13,762 nt of DNA from Leucobacter sp. (GTDB lineage: Bacteria > Actinomycetota > Actinomycetes > Actinomycetales > Microbacteriaceae), in assembly GCA_012510755.1 (NCBI GenBank), contig JAAZHL010000053.1:1-13762 (forward strand), written 5' to 3'. The position numbers and the translations under genes were made by a program. Shown piece by piece: positions 11,614-13,762 of the stretch. Each line of letters starts with the position of its first letter. Position 1 is the stretch's first letter. The notes below the pieces were generated by a model, which worked only from the letters and a program-made list of their open reading frames with translations, was not told where the DNA came from and ran no database searches.

Positions 11614-13080
11614 ATGGCACCTGAGTCCTGGCAAATAGCGCACGAAGATACGATGCACAAGATGCTGCTCGGCAAAAGAATCAGACACTTTCGCACCAAA
11701 GCCGGGTTGACACTTGACGTGTTGGGCGAGCGCGTGGGCGTGGTAGGTAGCCAGTTATCGTTGATCGAGACCGGCAAACGCGAACCGCGGCTGTCGCTGC
11801 TGCAGGCGATCGCCCGCGAGGTCGGGGTCGACTCCTCAGAACTGCTCAAGCAAGAGGCGCCAGATGCTCGTAGCGCCCTCGAACTCGAGCTCGAACGCGC
11901 ACAGCGCTCGCCGGTCTACCAGCAGCTGAAGCTACCCAAGGTGCGCACCGCACGCACGCTCAGTGACGAGGCGCTCGAGTCGCTGGTCGGTCTGCACCGT
12001 GAGCTTTCGCGTCGTTCGCGGGCGGCGGCGGCCACTCCAGAAGAGGCGCGGCGCGCCAACACCGAGATCCGCATGAAGATGCGCGAGCTCGGCAATTATT
12101 TGCCTGAGATTGAGCGAATAGCCGAGGATCTCATGATCGGCATCGGCCACACCAATGTGGGGGCGGTCACACACCGTGAGGTTGCGGTGCTCGCTGAAAA
12201 GCTGGGGTTCACCCTGATCTTCGTCGGTGATCTACCTTCGAACACTCGCAGCATAACCGACCTAGAGAACGGACGCATCTATTTGCCGCCGGCTTCGATT
12301 CCCGGTGGGCACGGCCTGCGTTCGCTGGCGTTGCAGGCGATGGCGCACCGGGTGTTAGGGCATGAGCGCCCGGTCAGCTATGCCGAGTTTCTCGAACAGC
12401 GACTGCAGATCAACTATTTTGCGTCTGCCTGCCTGATGCCAGAGACCCGCACGGCGGAGTTCTTGCAGCAGGCCAAAAGACAGCGGAACCTTGCGATCGA
12501 AGATCTGCGTGATGCGTTCGGTGTCACCCACGAGGCCGCGGCGCACCGGTTTACCAACCTCGCGACAAAGCATCTTGGGCTTGACGTGCATCACTACCGA
12601 CTTGACGCTGGCGGCGTGATCGTGCGCGGGTATGAGAACGATGGTCTGCCGTTGCCCACAGATGACAGCGGGGCAACCGAAGGGCAGATTGTGTGCCGCA
12701 AGTGGACCGGGCGCACCGCATATGATCGCACGAACCGCACGAGTGAGTTTTATCAGTACACCGACACCCCCGAGGGCACGTTCTGGTCGAGCGCGCAGAT
12801 CGGCGAACTCGACCAAGGCGCATTCTCGATTACGTGTGGGGTGCGCTTCGATGACGCGAAGTGGTTTCGTGGGCGCGAGACCACTGCGCGGGCAGTGTCG
12901 ACGTGCCCCGATCCGACCTGCTGCCGCGCACCGAGCGATGAGCTGCTTGAGCGTTGGGAGGGCAAAGCTTGGCCGAGCGCGCGCATGCACGCGCACGTCT
13001 TGTCGCCGCTGCCCACCGGCACGTTCCCTGGTGTCGACGACATCGCCATGTACGAGTTCTTGTCGAGCCACGCGGACTAG
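11614..13080 (+). CDS. RamB/PrpR-type transcriptional regulator (XRE HTH, IrrE-like, DUF2083)
   Basis: DNA-binding regulator of 488 residues, similar in length to RamB and PrpR of Corynebacterium and Mycobacterium (about 470-490), which control acetate, glyoxylate and methylcitrate pathways. An XRE helix-turn-helix is near 19-75 (GKRIRHFRTKAGLTLDVLGE, then GSQLSLIETGKREPRLSLLQ). A charged helical linker is followed by an IrrE/ImmA-like domain (about 175-300) with LALQAMAHRVLGHE, a degenerate HExxH, and LQINYFASACLMP. The C-terminal DUF2083-type region holds VSTCPDPTCCRAP, a cysteine group comparable to the cluster-binding cysteines reported for PrpR. Two leucines are TTA codons (11755 and 12355). 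Start: ATG at 11614 by the leaderless -10; ATG at 11653 is the alternative. Target pathway is inferred from divergence with pckA. Confidence 0.87.
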   Translation: MAPESWQIAHEDTMHKMLLGKRIRHFRTKAGLTLDVLGERVGVVGSQLSLIETGKREPRLSLLQAIAREVGVDSSELLKQEAPDARSALELELERAQRSPVYQQLKLPKVRTARTLSDEALESLVGLHRELSRRSRAAAATPEEARRANTEIRMKMRELGNYLPEIERIAEDLMIGIGHTNVGAVTHREVAVLAEKLGFTLIFVGDLPSNTRSITDLENGRIYLPPASIPGGHGLRSLALQAMAHRVLGHERPVSYAEFLEQRLQINYFASACLMPETRTAEFLQQAKRQRNLAIEDLRDAFGVTHEAAAHRFTNLATKHLGLDVHHYRLDAGGVIVRGYENDGLPLPTDDSGATEGQIVCRKWTGRTAYDRTNRTSEFYQYTDTPEGTFWSSAQIGELDQGAFSITCGVRFDDAKWFRGRETTARAVSTCPDPTCCRAPSDELLERWEGKAWPSARMHAHVLSPLPTGTFPGVDDIAMYEFLSSHAD

Positions 13081-13086
13081 CCGCGA

Positions 13087-13251
13087 CAGATTCAAGCGCC
13101 TCGTGCGTCTTGTGAGGTGCGGGTAGACGTGATCATCTCTCCCCCCCCTTCTGAGATGGTTTGCTCGCACTCTGCCGCATGTCCCCCCAAATACATACCC
13201 TCGGCAGAGGTGGGGTAGCCCGACTCGCCCCAACGGCCCGGGCCGCCCCAC
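13087..13251 (+). terminator. Possible terminator hairpins between the regulator and sigma genes
   Basis: The 203-bp gap 13081-13283 has no gene. GCGCCTC / GAGGTGC (about 13097-13122, one G-U) is a stem just after the regulator's stop. GTGGGG (13210-13215) and CCCCAC (13246-13251) enclose a perfect 12-bp palindrome CGGCCCGGGCCG (13234-13245), followed by GTTCTTCAT. Either could end the regulator transcript; neither has a real T-run. Confidence 0.4.
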
Positions 13252-13269
13252 GTTCTTCATACACTCGGC

Positions 13270-13275
13270 TATAAC
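13270..13275 (+). promoter_or_regulatory. -10 element before the sigma factor gene
   Basis: TATAAC ends 8 nt before the ATG at 13284, so the message would be leaderless or nearly so; no Shine-Dalgarno is present. I see no convincing -35 box. Confidence 0.4.
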
Positions 13276-13283
13276 ATGTCGGT

Positions 13284-13762
13284 ATGCATGAGCAACGTTC
13301 AGCAGACATCACCCTCGCTCAGCTTGAGCTCGCGAACCAGGGCGACGAGTCGGCTATCGCGCGCATCCTTGTCGAACAGCTGAGTTATTGGCAGCGTGCG
13401 GCGCTCAGCATTGCTCGCAATGAGCATGAAGCAGATGACCTCGTGCAAGACACGATTGTTGGCTTGATTGGTGCGTGGCGTCGGGGCGCCGGGCCGGCCA
13501 GCAATGTGCGGGCCTACGGCACGGCGATGATGCGCAACGCGTACGCCAGCGCGATGCGGTCGCCCCGCTCGAAAGCTCAATCGTTTCACGAGATTGAGGC
13601 GAGTGCCGCCTTGCCTGCGGTGCACCAGAACCTCGACGAGATCGATCTCTCGAATGAGCTCGCGGCCGTGCGCAGGGCGCTCGATACGCTGAGCCCCGAA
13701 CATCGTGAGGTATTGAATGCCACGGTTGCTCATGGCGAGAAGCCCGCCGAGTTGGTCGAGAG
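13284..13762 (+). CDS. ECF-type RNA polymerase sigma factor, partial at right edge
   Basis: Sigma-70 family protein; 159 codons are present and the frame is still open at the window end. Region 2 is around residues 28-92: YWQRAALSIARNEHEADDLV with QDTIVGLIGAW is the core-binding helix pattern, and VRAYGTAMMRNAYASAMR follows as the -10-binding helix. A linker leads to region 4 from about 124 (NELAAVRRALDTLSPEHREV, then GEKPAELVE), the -35-binding HTH, which is cut off. It would direct RNA polymerase to a specific set of promoters; an anti-sigma or zinc-finger partner often follows but is outside view. The ATG at 13284 is the in-frame start; the ATG 4 bp later is in another frame. Its target promoters cannot be read from this window. 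Confidence 0.85.
   Translation, partial: MHEQRSADITLAQLELANQGDESAIARILVEQLSYWQRAALSIARNEHEADDLVQDTIVGLIGAWRRGAGPASNVRAYGTAMMRNAYASAMRSPRSKAQSFHEIEASAALPAVHQNLDEIDLSNELAAVRRALDTLSPEHREVLNATVAHGEKPAELVE

Noticed and set aside
12355..13260. 301-residue minus-strand open frame
   Set aside because: Antisense to the regulator gene; Arg/Pro/Gly-rich shadow with no recognisable domain.
13299..13733. 144-residue minus-strand frame at the right edge
   Set aside because: Antisense to the sigma factor, whose plus frame has clear region 2 and region 4 sequence.

Overview
The window looks like a chromosomal segment of a high-GC actinobacterium, most likely in or near Microbacteriaceae. This is inferred from high-GC codon use, frequent GTG starts, several starts placed 6-10 nt after a -10-like hexamer with no Shine-Dalgarno (leaderless style), a RamB/PrpR-type regulator, GTP-dependent PEP carboxykinase, and the actinobacterial pair of an 'amino acid deaminase/aldolase' with an ALO-type FAD oxidoreductase. 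I see no transposase, integrase, phage gene or CRISPR array.

Layout. 1-971 (-): N-terminal two-thirds of an AzgA-type purine (NCS2) permease, cut by the left edge. 1096-1467 (-): FKBP prolyl isomerase. 1669-2541 (+): fumarylacetoacetate hydrolase (FAH)-family enzyme, convergent with 2623-4092 (-): aspartate ammonia-lyase. 4202-5071 and 5152-5709 (-): HtpX membrane protease and LemA. 5824-7128 and 7125-8390 (-): ALO-type oxidoreductase and PLP alanine-racemase-fold protein, overlapping by ATGA. 8470-8565 (-): a 31-residue single-span membrane peptide, divergent from 8643-8804 (+, 53-residue membrane protein) and 8852-9082 (+, acidic protein with an ESFPGSDPP tail). 9119-9285: 2.5 copies of a 66-bp hairpin repeat. 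9295-9445 (-): a truncated tRNA copy followed by an intact tRNA with anticodon UAA but a short variable arm. 9649-11496 (-): GTP-PEPCK. 11614-13080 (+): RamB/PrpR-type regulator, divergent from PEPCK. 13284-13762 (+): ECF-like sigma factor cut by the right edge.

How it fits together. AspA (aspartate to fumarate), PEPCK (oxaloacetate to PEP) and the RamB/PrpR-type regulator form a C4/gluconeogenic theme, and the regulator-pckA divergent region carries a TTTGC-containing candidate operator. LemA and HtpX are a familiar membrane-stress pair. The small-protein cluster at 8.47-9.08 kb looks stress-related, with a SigF/SigB-like promoter (GTTC-N17-GGGTAC) ending 9 nt before the start codon.

The most interesting material is non-coding. 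It includes the 66-bp repeats with two mutually exclusive foldings, the short-armed UAA tRNA with a deleted sister copy, a leader hairpin that could bury the ribosome site of the 31-residue peptide, a long-range inverted repeat at the aspA start, and two unrelated degenerate short tandem arrays (17-bp and 15-bp units) between genes.
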